A DNA stretch of 64,000 nucleotides from an uncultured Steroidobacter sp. Its GTDB lineage: Bacteria > Pseudomonadota > Gammaproteobacteria > Steroidobacterales > Steroidobacteraceae. The position numbers and the translations under genes are program-made. This document shows positions 27,226 to 35,609 of the stretch, piece by piece. Location: NCBI GenBank assembly GCA_937864115.1, contig CALMII010000041.1, positions 31,045-95,044 on the forward strand, read 5' to 3'. Under the pieces are notes generated by a model that was not told the origin of the DNA, did not search any database, and was given only the letters and a program-made list of their open reading frames with translations. How positions within the stretch are numbered: position 1 is the first letter of the stretch; each line of letters starts with the position of its first letter.

Positions 27226-29433
27226 ATGAATTTCCAGATTTCCGAAGACCAGCAGATGCTGCGCGATACGTTCGCGCGCTTCCTCGACGAGAACAGCAGC
27301 ATGTCGCGCGTCCGGGCCGCCCAGGCCACCGGCTTCGATCGCGAACTGTGGCGCGGGCTCGCCGAACTCGGTGCGTTCTCGCTGCGAGTGCCGGAGAGTG
27401 CCGGCGGCGTAGGTCTCGGCCTGCTCGATGCCGCGGTGCTGATGGAAGAAGTCGGCCGCACGCTGGCGTCGGGTCCGCTGGCCGAAGCGCTGGTCGCGGC
27501 GCGGTTGCTGGCACAGATCGAGACGCCCGAAACCAGCAAGCTGCTCGAACAGGTCATCGCCGGCGAAGCCGTCGTGACGATCGCGTTCAACGACATCGCC
27601 CGCGAGCCCGTGCAGTGGATCGCCGGCGGTGCCGTGGCGGACGCGGTCATCGCCCGCGATGGCGAGCAGATCGTTCTGGTCGGGGTTTCCGGCAAGCAGC
27701 GCCGGGGCGAGCCCAATCTCGGCTTCACGCCGCTGGCCGAACTGCACCTTGCCGATGCGCAGCGTACGGTGGTGTCGAAGAGCGATGCCGGTCGCAACGC
27801 GTTCGCGCAGGCGATCGAGGAGTGGAAGCTCCTGATCGCGGCGGCGCTGGCGGGTTTGTCGCGTGAAGCAATTCGCCTGGCGGCGGCGTATGCGTGCGAG
27901 CGTGCGGCATTCGGTCAGAAGATCGGCACGTATCAGGGCATCTCGCATCCGCTGGCGGATCTCGTCTGCGACGTCGACGGCGGCAAGTACCTGACGTGGA
28001 AAACCATCCGCGACATCGCCGACGGCCGCGAGCAGGCCGGTGCGGAGATCTCGCTGACGACGTGGTGGAGCATCGATACCGCGGGACGCGCCGTCGCGCA
28101 GGCACTGCACACCTTCGGCGGCTATGGCCTGACGACCGAATACGACATCCATCTCTACAACCTGCGCGCCAAGGCGTGGCCGCTGGTGATCGGCGATCCG
28201 TCGCGCATCCTCGAGGAAGCCGGACGGCGTCTGTACGCGGGCGAAGTCGCGGCGCTGCCGGATGCCGGCGCGGTCGGCATCGACTTCGATCTCGGCGAGG
28301 AAGCGCATGCGCTCGCGAAGGAAGTGCACGCCTTCTTCGAGAAGACCCTGACGCCGGAGCTGCGCGCCAAGGCTCACTATTCCTTCGACGGTCACGATGT
28401 CGGCGTGCATCGCAAGCTTGCCGAAGCCGGACTGCTGTTCCCTGCATGGCCGAAGGAATATGGCGGTCGCGCGGCGCCGCCGTATGCGATGAATGCCCTG
28501 CATCAGGCATGGGAAGAGGTGGGCTGGAGCAGTCATGCCATCAGCACCACCGGGCTGGTCGGCGCCATGATCCGTCTGTTCGGCGGCGAGGAGCTGAAGC
28601 GCGAAGTGCTGACGAAGATCATCGCCGGCGAAGTCGTCTGCAGCCTCGGCTATTCCGAGCCCAGCTGCGGTTCCGACGTGTTCGCAGCCCAGACGCGCGC
28701 GACGCGCGACGGCGACGAGTGGCGCATCGACGGCTCGAAGATGTTCACCAGCGGCGCGGACATCGCCGACTACGTGCTCATGCTGACGCGCACCAACACG
28801 GAGGTACCGAAGCACAAGGGCCTCACCATGTTCGTGGTGCCGCTCAAATCGCCCGGTGTTTCGATACAACCGGTGTTCACGTTCCAGGACGAGCGCACCA
28901 ACATCACCTACTACGACGGCGTGAAGGTCAAGGACAGCTACCGGCTCGGCCCGGTCGACGGCGGCGTGAAAGTGATGGCCGGCGCACTCGAGATGGAACA
29001 CGGCGGCGGATTCTCCAAGAGCCAGCGTCACATGGTGCACGCGGCGGAGGATCTGTGCCGGCAGATCCAGTATCGCGGCAAGGCCCTGATCGACGATCCG
29101 GTCGCGCAGGTGCGCCTCGCGCGCGCCACGGTGCACACGCTGCTGTCCGAAGTGATCGCCTACCGCGCGGTGTGGTGGGCCGTGCAGAAGCAGCAGAACA
29201 TGGCCTACGGACCGATGGCCAAACTGTTTTCCTCGGAGAAGTTCCTGAAGGATTCGGCGGACCTGCTGGATCTCACCGCGCCTCATTCGCTGTCGAAGCG
29301 CAACGGCCCGGCGGGCTTCCTGAACCAGTGCTATCGCCACGCGCAGGGCACGACCATCTACGGCGGCACGAGCGAAGTGCATCGCAGCCAGATCGCCGAG
29401 CGCAATCTCGGTCTGCCGCGCACCCGCGCCTGA
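27226..29433 (+). CDS. double-length acyl-CoA dehydrogenase
   Basis: 735 aa, about twice the length of a normal acyl-CoA dehydrogenase. Two tandem ACAD domains are visible: residues 1-345 (LRVPESAGGVGLGLLDAAVLMEE; AYACERAAFGQKIGTYQ) and about 350-735 (LLFPAWPKEYGGRAAPPYAM; LGYSEPSCGSDVFAAQTRAT; YGGTSEVHRSQIAERNLGLP at the end). FAD-binding and the last catalytic-helix motifs are complete in the second half; the first half lacks some. Members of this architecture oxidise unusual acyl-CoAs, including steroid side chains and branched acids in actinobacteria (FadE34 type). It is followed at 11 bp by an enoyl-CoA hydratase. Confidence 0.93.
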   Translation: MNFQISEDQQMLRDTFARFLDENSSMSRVRAAQATGFDRELWRGLAELGAFSLRVPESAGGVGLGLLDAAVLMEEVGRTLASGPLAEALVAARLLAQIETPETSKLLEQVIAGEAVVTIAFNDIAREPVQWIAGGAVADAVIARDGEQIVLVGVSGKQRRGEPNLGFTPLAELHLADAQRTVVSKSDAGRNAFAQAIEEWKLLIAAALAGLSREAIRLAAAYACERAAFGQKIGTYQGISHPLADLVCDVDGGKYLTWKTIRDIADGREQAGAEISLTTWWSIDTAGRAVAQALHTFGGYGLTTEYDIHLYNLRAKAWPLVIGDPSRILEEAGRRLYAGEVAALPDAGAVGIDFDLGEEAHALAKEVHAFFEKTLTPELRAKAHYSFDGHDVGVHRKLAEAGLLFPAWPKEYGGRAAPPYAMNALHQAWEEVGWSSHAISTTGLVGAMIRLFGGEELKREVLTKIIAGEVVCSLGYSEPSCGSDVFAAQTRATRDGDEWRIDGSKMFTSGADIADYVLMLTRTNTEVPKHKGLTMFVVPLKSPGVSIQPVFTFQDERTNITYYDGVKVKDSYRLGPVDGGVKVMAGALEMEHGGGFSKSQRHMVHAAEDLCRQIQYRGKALIDDPVAQVRLARATVHTLLSEVIAYRAVWWAVQKQQNMAYGPMAKLFSSEKFLKDSADLLDLTAPHSLSKRNGPAGFLNQCYRHAQGTTIYGGTSEVHRSQIAERNLGLPRTRA

Positions 29434-29444
29434 AGGAGTTCGAC

Positions 29445-30251
29445 GTGACTGACGCTCCGCATCTGCTGGTTCAGGAAGACGGCGGCATTCTCATCGCGAC
29501 GCTGAATCGCCCGGACAAGCTCAACGCGATCAGCGCCGACATGATGGGCCTGTTCGAGGCGGCGCTGCATCGCTTCCGCGATACGCCGGAACTCAAGGTC
29601 ATGCTGATTCGCGCGACGGGGCGATACTTCTGCGCGGGCGCCGACCTGCGCGGCGGCGATCAGGGGCCGTCGAAAACGGCGTCGCAGATTCGCGAGAAGC
29701 ATCGTCTGCGGCTGCACGGCATGCATCGCATCTACGACGAGATGGAGGCGATCGAAAAGCCCATCGTCGTGGCGCATCAGGCCGCGTGCGTCGGCGGCGG
29801 CCTCGAACTGTCGCTGTCCTGCGATTTCCGTCTCGCTGCGAAGAGTGCGAGCTATGCGTTTCCGGAAGGCAGGTTCGGCGTGCTGCCGGCATCGAACGGC
29901 GTGAGCCGGCTGGCGCGCCTCATCGGCACGCACTGGACGCGCTATCTCATCATGGCGAACCTGCCCGCGAGCGCCGACAAGGCGCTGATCATGGGGCTGG
30001 TGCATGACGTCTTCCCCGACGAAACGTTCGAGGACGACGTGATGACATTCTGCCGCCACCTGGCGCAGCAGAACGGCGAGCAGATGGGCGCCGCGAAGCT
30101 CGCCATCGAACTCGCGCACGACGTCGGTCTCGCGCAGGCGCGCAACGTCGAGCGCCTGGCCAACAGCGCACTGATGCTGAATCCGGAATATCTCGCCGGC
30201 ATCGAGCGCTACATCCAGGGCATCGGCGGCAAGGGCAAGGACAAAGGCTAG
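29445..30251 (+). CDS. enoyl-CoA hydratase/isomerase family protein
   Basis: 268 aa, crotonase fold. Oxyanion-hole segments are GRYFCAGADLRG and AACVGGGLELSLSCDFRLA; the acid/base region is FPEGRFGVLPASNGVSRL, in which one Glu (E of PEGRFG) is kept. It starts at a GTG with AAGGAG at the correct distance, 11 bp after the dehydrogenase stop, so the two form a beta-oxidation pair. Substrate is unknown. Confidence 0.9.
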   Translation: MTDAPHLLVQEDGGILIATLNRPDKLNAISADMMGLFEAALHRFRDTPELKVMLIRATGRYFCAGADLRGGDQGPSKTASQIREKHRLRLHGMHRIYDEMEAIEKPIVVAHQAACVGGGLELSLSCDFRLAAKSASYAFPEGRFGVLPASNGVSRLARLIGTHWTRYLIMANLPASADKALIMGLVHDVFPDETFEDDVMTFCRHLAQQNGEQMGAAKLAIELAHDVGLAQARNVERLANSALMLNPEYLAGIERYIQGIGGKGKDKG

Positions 30252-30288
30252 CGGACTGTAACCGTCGAATCGGTAGCGGCGCTTCGGC

Positions 30289-30316
30289 TCCCTCCTCCGC
30301 GTAGCGGGGGAGGGTT
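30289..30316. terminator. palindromic element after enoyl-CoA hydratase
   Basis: CCCTCCTCCGC-GTA-GCGGGGGAGGG forms a strong stem at 30290-30316. It lies 40 bp past the hydratase stop and in front of the converging hydroxylase, so it may terminate both. It also belongs to the second repeat type seen at 16203 and 63945. Confidence 0.65.
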
Positions 30317-30435
30317 GGGGTGGGGGCCTACATCGACGCCACGGAGATCCCATCCACTCACACTGCCGCCGCGGACGAATGTGTCGGAGCTGCTGATCCG
30401 GCCGACGTCGGATACCAAGGGCATGTAGTCGCAGG

Positions 30436-31233
30436 CTACCCGTGAGTCGTCTGCTGCTGACCCAGCTTCATGGCGGGATCGTAGTCGCTGCTCGCGATAT
30501 CCCGGAACGCCAGCATCTGCGGCAGTTTGGCCGAGGCGCCGTCGTAGAAGCCGCTTTCCGGGACGAAGTCCTTCGGATTGCGGAAGGTACCGAACAGGAT
30601 GTCGAAGAGCGGCAGATCGGAATAGTTGTAGTGATGGATGCCGCGGCCGTGATGGACGCTGTGACTCTCGGGCCGCTGCAGGAAATACCCCAGCCATTGC
30701 GGCGTGCGGATGTTGGTGTGCTGGAAAATGGCCAGGAACATCGTCGCGTACAGGAAGTAGGTCACTGCCTGCGCGCTCAATCCCACGACGACGGTCAGGC
30801 TGAGGCTGCTCAGGAAGGTGAAGCCGACGATGTCCAGCGGGCTGAAGTAGAAGGCGCCGAAGCTGTCCACCCGTTCCGCGCTGTGGTGCATCTGGTGGAA
30901 GGAGCGCCATAGCCAATGGCTCCGGTGCATCGCCCGATGCCAGACATAGACCAGCAGTTCGAACACCAGTACGCCGATGCCCGCCCCGGCGAAAGGGTGG
31001 AGGCCTTCCAGGTTGAAGAGCTGGTACTGCGAGAGCGAGTCGCTCCACAGCAGCGGCAGGTAGGAGGAAAGGAAGAAGTAGAGCGTGAACACCGCCAGGG
31101 CCCTCGGAATCCAGCCCTTGACCCTGGGCAGACGGCGCGCCGGAAACAGCGCCTCCAGCAGTATCAGTGCACCATAGAGTGCAAGTGCGGTCAGCGAAAC
31201 GGGGTCCAGCAGGATCTGCAGCGGCGTAGGCAT
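30436..31233 (-). CDS. sterol desaturase / fatty acid hydroxylase family membrane protein
   Basis: 265 aa with at least four hydrophobic segments. The histidine boxes HRAMH, HQMHH and the pair SVHHGRGIHHYNY give the di-iron site. It is a second, divergent paralogue of the hydroxylase at 9262. Start at MPTPLQI was chosen because it begins right before the first membrane segment. It lies convergent to the acyl-CoA dehydrogenase/hydratase pair. Substrate not known. Confidence 0.88.
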   Translation of the reverse strand: MPTPLQILLDPVSLTALALYGALILLEALFPARRLPRVKGWIPRALAVFTLYFFLSSYLPLLWSDSLSQYQLFNLEGLHPFAGAGIGVLVFELLVYVWHRAMHRSHWLWRSFHQMHHSAERVDSFGAFYFSPLDIVGFTFLSSLSLTVVVGLSAQAVTYFLYATMFLAIFQHTNIRTPQWLGYFLQRPESHSVHHGRGIHHYNYSDLPLFDILFGTFRNPKDFVPESGFYDGASAKLPQMLAFRDIASSDYDPAMKLGQQQTTHG

Positions 31234-31387
31234 GGGACTCTCCCTTCTTGTGGTGTCAACGGTCCCACGTTGGCCTCGCTGCACGGTCCCTGCATGAGGG
31301 ACAGATCATTTTTCGGTAATTTCTCGATAACGGTTCCCTTTGGCGGGTTCATGCCGAACGTTGCCCGCGCTGCCGGCGGGATTTTTG

Positions 31388-32041
31388 TCACTCGGCTGCA
31401 CCGTCCGCCTGACGATACTGAACAAAGGCTATGACGTTGCCGTCGACATCACGCACATGGAAATCGATGCCGCCCCACGCCTGTCTGACGAGCCGCTGAG
31501 CAAATTCCACGCCGCGCCGTTCGTACTCTTCAAAGAGCATCTTCACGTTCCGGACCTCTATGGTCGCCAGGATCAGCGATCCCTCGAGCGCAGCCAATGC
31601 GGCGAAGTTCGGTTCGTGCACGAACCGCAGATGAAGGCGCGAACGATCGCGTGAAACGGAGCCGTAGAAGGGCGGATGCCCGTGGAGAAAGTCGACCTGG
31701 AAGGCGAGCTTGTCCGCATAGAAGGCGGCGGCCTTCCTGACGTCCCTGACGAACAGAATCGGCACAGTGCCCAGGAGGGTTGGCTCGCCTTCGATCGGTG
31801 CCGCCGTCGGCTTGACGTCGATGGTTGATGCCCGGAGCGCCGCCCAATTCCTGAAGCCGGCTTCCACCGCCACGATTTCCTGTGCGATGGTCAGCGGCAA
31901 CGGCGTATTCAGCGCTTCAATGTCAGTGAGATGGCGATAGCGATCGAGCAGCCGAAATTTTTCGCCGATCGAGAAGTTGCGTTCGCGATGCCAGCGAACC
32001 AGTTGCTTTGCCTGCTTCCGGAAAGTATCGAGGGTGGGCAT
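31388..32041 (-). CDS. VOC/glyoxalase-fold protein with N-terminal helical segment
   Basis: 217 aa. Residues 1-75 are helical (KQAKQLVRWHRERNFSIGEKFR), resembling an ankyrin-like or DUF-type extension. Residues 90-215 are a VOC domain: TVPILFVRDVRKAAAFYADKLAFQVDF, then the C-terminal GGIDFHVRDVDGNVIAFVQY typical of bleomycin-resistance/dioxygenase folds. A metal site is likely but the chemistry is unknown. A 14-bp palindrome (GCTGAAATTTCAGC, 32053-32066) lies just upstream of the start. Confidence 0.82.
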   Translation of the reverse strand: MPTLDTFRKQAKQLVRWHRERNFSIGEKFRLLDRYRHLTDIEALNTPLPLTIAQEIVAVEAGFRNWAALRASTIDVKPTAAPIEGEPTLLGTVPILFVRDVRKAAAFYADKLAFQVDFLHGHPPFYGSVSRDRSRLHLRFVHEPNFAALAALEGSLILATIEVRNVKMLFEEYERRGVEFAQRLVRQAWGGIDFHVRDVDGNVIAFVQYRQADGAAE

Positions 32042-32174
32042 GGGTGCTCTCCTGCTGAAATTTCAGCGGGCGGGCAAAGCCCTTTCGGCAACTACGCCGA
32101 TGCACCCCGTAGAGCGGGCGAAGAAAAACATGCGTCGCAAAACTTGTCAATTGATGTGCTGGAGAAGGTCTGCT

Positions 32175-32352
32175 CAGTCGCAGTGGAAGTAAAAGCGGTT
32201 GCCGTCGACGTCCTCGACAGTGAACTGGCGCAAACCCCATGGCTTCTTCTCCAGGGGTTCGACAATGCGCGCACCCATCGAGCGCAGCTCGTTGTAGGTG
32301 GCAATTCCGGGACCGGCAGGCCAAATGACGTTGCTGGTTCGTTCTGGTTCAT
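32175..32352 (-). pseudogene. remnant of a VOC-family gene
   Basis: The last part reads RSMGARIVEPLEKKPWGLRQ...VEDVDGNRFYFHCD, the typical C-terminus of a VOC protein, ending at TGA 32175-32177. The open frame upstream starts in a different register (MNQNEPATSFGL), so the gene is frameshifted and its N-terminal half is missing. Confidence 0.6.
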
Positions 32353-32400
32353 GACGTCCGCTCCTGCATGAGACAGAGGCTCAGTGCAACGCCAGTGAGG

Positions 32401-32655
32401 CTATTCCTTGACGACGAGCACGCCCGCCAGCGCACCGATGAACAGGCCAGCCAACGCAGCCGGCCAGATGTTTCCAGTTGCGAAAAGTCCGGCAGCTGCG
32501 CCGCACATGAAGCCAGCCAGCGCCCAAGCGCCTCGCTTCTGATGTTTCCTGCGCTGCTTCTGTCGTTCGACCCATTGCTCTAGCGCCCTGCGCTGGTCAT
32601 CGATGCGGGGCGCAAGTAGCGCGTCGCCTGCTGCTTCTGCCTGTTGCCGGTCCAT
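32401..32655 (-). CDS. small inner-membrane protein
   Basis: 84 aa from the ATG at 32655, preceded by GAAGGAAGAAG, a good ribosome site; an upstream in-frame ATG exists. Residues 40-80 form two hydrophobic glycine-rich segments (ALAGFMCGAAAGLFATG; ALAGLFIGALAGVLVV) after a basic helix (ERQKQRRKHQKRG). Function unknown. Confidence 0.72.
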   Translation of the reverse strand: MDRQQAEAAGDALLAPRIDDQRRALEQWVERQKQRRKHQKRGAWALAGFMCGAAAGLFATGNIWPAALAGLFIGALAGVLVVKE

Positions 32656-32718
32656 TGCTTCTTCCTTCTTCTGGTCGTTCGATTTCGTCCTGCCACGAGC
32701 CACAATCTACTGGCAGCG

Positions 32719-33138
32719 TCAGCATGACTTCGTGTTGAGATAGGCGTACTCACCGACAAAAAAGACATCGATGATCGGTGAGTAATTTACCAAGTCCTCC
32801 ACGCTGAATCCTTGTTCGCGATACCAGCGAGTCTCGGGTGCGCTCATTATCCGCTTCCTTTCCGCCCGATCCGTCACTTCGACAGCTTTCGCAGTCAGGC
32901 GGCATAGCACGGATTCCTTCAAGCAGAACTCGAAATGCGGATTGGCCTTCAGGTTCGCCAACCAACTGCGACTCTTTCGCGGACCCAGCGAGCCGTCGGC
33001 AGACGGCGTGCCGCAAATGACGATACGGCCGTCGATATTCGTAAACCAGATTTCCGTTACACGATGCAATCCCGTTCTGGCGCCGATGGTAACGATGTCG
33101 ATGAGCCGGTCCGTTCTCAGCGCTTCTCTCAAGTCCAC
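32719..33138 (-). CDS. nitroreductase/deazaflavin-dependent oxidoreductase (DUF385-like)
   Basis: 139 aa from the GTG at 33138 (GAAGG upstream). The sequence has the split-barrel pattern of the F420H2-dependent reductase (FDOR-A/Ddn) family: LIDIVTIGARTGLHRVTEIWFTNIDG and SRSWLANLKANPHFEFCLK near the middle. Members bind F420H2, and some reduce quinones or nitro compounds; others bind FMN. A full F420 pathway lies 8 kb away, which favours F420. The gene begins 26 nt after an attC-like R' core and is probably cassette-borne. Confidence 0.75.
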   Translation of the reverse strand: MDLREALRTDRLIDIVTIGARTGLHRVTEIWFTNIDGRIVICGTPSADGSLGPRKSRSWLANLKANPHFEFCLKESVLCRLTAKAVEVTDRAERKRIMSAPETRWYREQGFSVEDLVNYSPIIDVFFVGEYAYLNTKSC

Positions 33139-33163
33139 GCCTTCGACTCCATATTCTTCTGAG

Positions 33164-33231
33164 GCGTAACGCCGTCGCTGTCGCGCGAGCAACGTCGCTT
33201 CGCAGTTGCGAGTCGGAGTCGCCGCTCGTCA
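33164..33231 (-). other. attC-like site (degenerate)
   Basis: Left core GCGTAAC, a body closely similar to the site at 36955 (CTCTGCGAGTCGGAG-like), no clear second core. The VOC stop codon lies at its right end and the deazaflavin gene starts 26 nt beyond its left core. Confidence 0.5.
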
Positions 33232-33618
33232 GCAGGCACGCTGGCTGGCGCCGAAGACGTTGCCTTCTGGATCGTGGCCCAGAAAGAAGTTGGCATTTCG
33301 GTCTGCCCATTCGGGTGGGACATCATCGACCTGTCCACCCAGTAGCCGTGCCGCCCGCCGACTGTCTTCGATGCTTTGAACGGGAAAGTCCAATCTGATG
33401 GCGCCCCGGATGCGGCGCTCCGGCGGCTGTTGTGCTGTCACCTCGTCCGCGGTGTGCTCTGGAATCTGGTGGACGATGAGATGGAAACCATGCCCATCCA
33501 AGACCCAGTGGTGTTCGTCGCTGGCGCTGCAAGCCAGCCCGAGCGCCTGAGAATAGAATGCAGCAACTCTTTTCAGATCTTTCGCAAACAGAACTGCGCT
33601 TACGTTCGAAGATTCCAT
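33229..33618 (-). CDS. VOC/glyoxalase superfamily protein
   Basis: 129 aa, one VOC unit: VSAVLFAKDLKRVAAFYSQALGL at the N-terminus, then GFHLIVHQIPE, and the end FFLGHDPEGNVFGASQ. A strong ribosome site (GAGGAGAG) lies before ATG 33618. Related proteins are fosfomycin or bleomycin resistance proteins, glyoxalases and dioxygenases; no clear assignment here. The gene sits between attC-like sites. Confidence 0.82.
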   Translation of the reverse strand: MESSNVSAVLFAKDLKRVAAFYSQALGLACSASDEHHWVLDGHGFHLIVHQIPEHTADEVTAQQPPERRIRGAIRLDFPVQSIEDSRRAARLLGGQVDDVPPEWADRNANFFLGHDPEGNVFGASQRAC

Positions 33619-33638
33619 GTCGCTCTCCTCGTCATGCC

Positions 33639-33689
33639 TGCCAACGTCCACGTTGCGCCACGAGCAAGAGCAATGGCGATCTGCTCTGC
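33639..33689 (-). other. attC-like half site, cut by repeat copy 3
   Basis: Core TGCCAAC lies 21 bp upstream of the VOC start, in the position of an R' core; the rest of the site is lost at the boundary with the two-hairpin repeat at 33690. Confidence 0.35.
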
Positions 33690-33745
33690 CTGTGGGGCCG
33701 GCTTTAGCCGGCCTGAAAACAGTCAGGCTAAAGCCTGACCTACAG
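33690..33745. repeat. two-hairpin repeat, copy 3
   Basis: 56 bp in the inverted orientation relative to copy 1. It is identical, base for base, to copy 9 at 63854-63909. It lies between the tautomerase 3' end and the VOC start. Confidence 0.93.
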
Positions 33746-33790
33746 AATCCCCAGTCCTGACATCCCAGGACTTCACGGCAGTCAAACTAC

Positions 33791-34184
33791 CTAAACCTCG
33801 ACCTTGAAACCAAGCTCAATTTCCGAAGCGGGCCTGCCACCCCGCAAGCCCCAGTTTTCTCGCGGAACCTCATTGAGGATGATCGTGACATGACTCGCCG
33901 GAATGCCCAGCTCCTCGAGCCGCTCGGTAATGCCCCGAGAGATTGCGCTTGGCGTCCAGCGAACGTCCAGCAAACGCAGTTACCGTGATGACGGTATAGC
34001 ACTCCGGCCTGGTCAGATCGGATGAGCAGATGAACCGGTGAGGCTCATACGACACGAGCCGGACACAGCGGTCTTGCTCGGGAATCTTGAAACCTTCGAC
34101 GAGCGCCGCCTGCACCGCTTCGACGATGCCGGCTTCTTGCTCCGGACGGTAGGAGCGGCGAACTTCTATCAAAGTGCTTGGCAT
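33791..34184 (-). pseudogene. tautomerase-family protein, frameshifted
   Basis: The first frame (from ATG 34184) reads MPSTLIEVRRSYRPEQ with the catalytic Pro after Met, to AFAGRSLDAKR; the second frame continues RGITERLEELGIPASHVTII and ends NWGLRGGRPASEIELGFKVEV-like at TAG 33791. Joined, they give a normal tautomerase of about 130 aa (4-oxalocrotonate tautomerase superfamily). A net +1 or -2 shift near 33945 separates the halves. It could be a real inactivation or an assembly error. Confidence 0.72.
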
Positions 34185-34240
34185 GGCGATTCCTTGGGGC
34201 GGAAGACTTCGACGTCGAAGGCGGGCGGCTGCATGGGCAT

Positions 34241-34302
34241 CGGCAACAGGTCAAAGTCGGCTGCATTTCGCAAGAAAAGCGAACGTACTTCACGCGTTGG
34301 CT
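34241..34302 (-). other. attC-like site
   Basis: Cores CGGCAAC and GTTGGCT; inner hairpin TTCGC-TTTTCTT-GCGAA on the minus strand and an outer GTGAAGT/ACTTTGAC pairing. The pyrF stop TAG (34301-34303) overlaps the right core, as in typical cassettes; the tautomerase start lies 57 nt past the left core. Confidence 0.6.
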
Positions 34303-35002
34303 AGCCCGCAATCGCACCGACCATGCCCGCGACTGCCGTTCTGAACGCTGCCCGCGGATCGGCTGCTTGCGTGATGGAGCGGCCGACAATGATGTGTGTC
34401 GCCCCAGACCTGCGCGCCAGTTGCGGCGTAGCGATGCGCGTCTGATCGTTTGCCGCTGCACCCGCAAGCTGAATACCGGGTGTCACGATGAGCATGCCCC
34501 GCGGAAGCTGGCTGACCAGGTAGGCTGCTTCGTTGGCCGAAGCCACCACACCATGGCAGCCGCACGCTGCCGCGAGCTTGGCCAGGCGCTCTACTTGCTC
34601 CTGAACGGAAGGAGCAAGGCCGATTTCGGGAAGGTCGTTGTCCGCCAGGCTGGTGATGACGGTCAGCGCCAGCACCTTGAGGTTGGGGAACGGCGCTGCG
34701 GCAGCGACGGCGGCGCGAAGCACGGCCGAACCGCCCGAAGCATGGACAGTGACCATGGAGGCACCGAGCTTGCCAGCTGCGCAGACTGCGCCGGAGACGG
34801 AGTTGGGAATCTCGTGAAGCTTGAGATCCAGGAAAACGTGCTTGCCGAGCGTGACCAGTTCGCGAACGACACCCGGACCTTCCTCGGTGAGCAACTGCAG
34901 GCCGACCTTGTAGAACGAAGCCTCGACCCCGAGCGAGTGGACCAGGGCGATGGCTTCGGTCCCGGTAGGGAAGTCCAAAGCGACGATGACAGGTGTGGGC
35001 AT
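34301..35002 (-). CDS. pyrF: orotidine 5'-phosphate decarboxylase, changed catalytic motif
   Basis: 233 aa, normal size. It makes UMP from OMP, the last step of pyrimidine synthesis. VALDF (D10), FYKVGLQ (K32) and the phosphate loop IIVGRSIT are conserved. The catalytic signature DxKxxD reads DLKLHE (D59, K61, E64): the last Asp, part of the Lys-Asp-Lys-Asp tetrad, is Glu (GAG). It lies between attC-like sites (34241 and 35028), so it may be a mobile-cassette copy, with the housekeeping pyrF elsewhere; this is an inference. Confidence 0.9.
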   Translation of the reverse strand: MPTPVIVALDFPTGTEAIALVHSLGVEASFYKVGLQLLTEEGPGVVRELVTLGKHVFLDLKLHEIPNSVSGAVCAAGKLGASMVTVHASGGSAVLRAAVAAAAPFPNLKVLALTVITSLADNDLPEIGLAPSVQEQVERLAKLAAACGCHGVVASANEAAYLVSQLPRGMLIVTPGIQLAGAAANDQTRIATPQLARRSGATHIIVGRSITQAADPRAAFRTAVAGMVGAIAG

Positions 35003-35027
35003 GGTGCTGTTTGTTTGTGTGCGGGCG

Positions 35028-35074
35028 GGCCAACGCCCGGATCAAATCGTGCTCTCGCCTAACGCTTGTTGGCG
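35028..35074 (-). other. attC-like site (degenerate, nested cores)
   Basis: Three core-like sequences lie here: GGCCAAC (35028), GCCTAAC (35057) and GTTGGCG (35068). The stop of the 155-aa gene is inside the site and pyrF starts 26 nt past its left core. The hairpin is short; the site may be decayed or rearranged. Confidence 0.4.
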
Positions 35075-35509
35075 TACATGCGCTCTAGACCAATACAGGT
35101 TGCAAAGCTGATCCAACTGCCTGCGTTCAAAGTAGAACCCGAACCGGACTGAGAGCCGATAACCCAGTCCCGGTGCAACACCCACCACGGACCCAATGAC
35201 GCCTTTGACGGATGCGAACTCTGGCGCATGGGCGGGCTGAACAATGATCTGGCAGTCCGGGTACTGCGGTAGCTCAAACACCGCTTTTCCATCCTCACCC
35301 TGCCGCAACCTGTCCAGGTCCCGGACGAATGCTGCCAGACGAATTGCATCAAAGTGGAATGATGAGGATCCTTTGAAACCATCGGCCTCGGTCGCAATCA
35401 CTGCGTATCCGGCCTCTTCATGGTCGCCCATCAGAAGTGCTTGCAACGTCAGCGATCCATGCGGACCTCCAAGTTCCAGAATCTGATGCTCTTGTGATTC
35501 GTTCTCCAT
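35042..35509 (-). CDS. unknown cassette protein
   Basis: 155 aa. Beta-rich: ILELGGPHGSLTLQALLMGDHEEAGYAVIATEADG, then LRQGEDGKAVFELPQYPDCQIIVQP. No recognised family and no signal peptide. The ATG follows directly on an R' core (GTTAGCC), and the C-terminal codons run into the next attC-like site. Typical of orphan cassette genes. Confidence 0.72.
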   Translation of the reverse strand: MENESQEHQILELGGPHGSLTLQALLMGDHEEAGYAVIATEADGFKGSSSFHFDAIRLAAFVRDLDRLRQGEDGKAVFELPQYPDCQIIVQPAHAPEFASVKGVIGSVVGVAPGLGYRLSVRFGFYFERRQLDQLCNLYWSRAHVRQQALGESTI

Positions 35510-35600
35510 GGCTAACGGCGTAGGTAGGCTGCGAGCAAGAGCGCATCGGTTCTGCGAGTCGGGCGCGCAGTGCGCGCGAACTTGATCCGCTTGTTGGGGC
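35510..35600 (-). other. attC-like site
   Basis: Cores GGCTAAC and GTTGGGG(C) 90 bp apart; GATCAAGTTCGCGCG and CGCGCCCGACTCGC form the arms. The site at 37971 is its close relative. Reading through it yields the NKRIKFARTARPT-type tail often seen in annotated cassette proteins. Confidence 0.7.
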
Positions 35601-35609
35601 GCAGCGCTC

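Noticed and set aside
33690..33745. Repeats considered as CRISPR units
   Set aside because: Dispersed single units with internal hairpins; no regular spacers and no cas genes.
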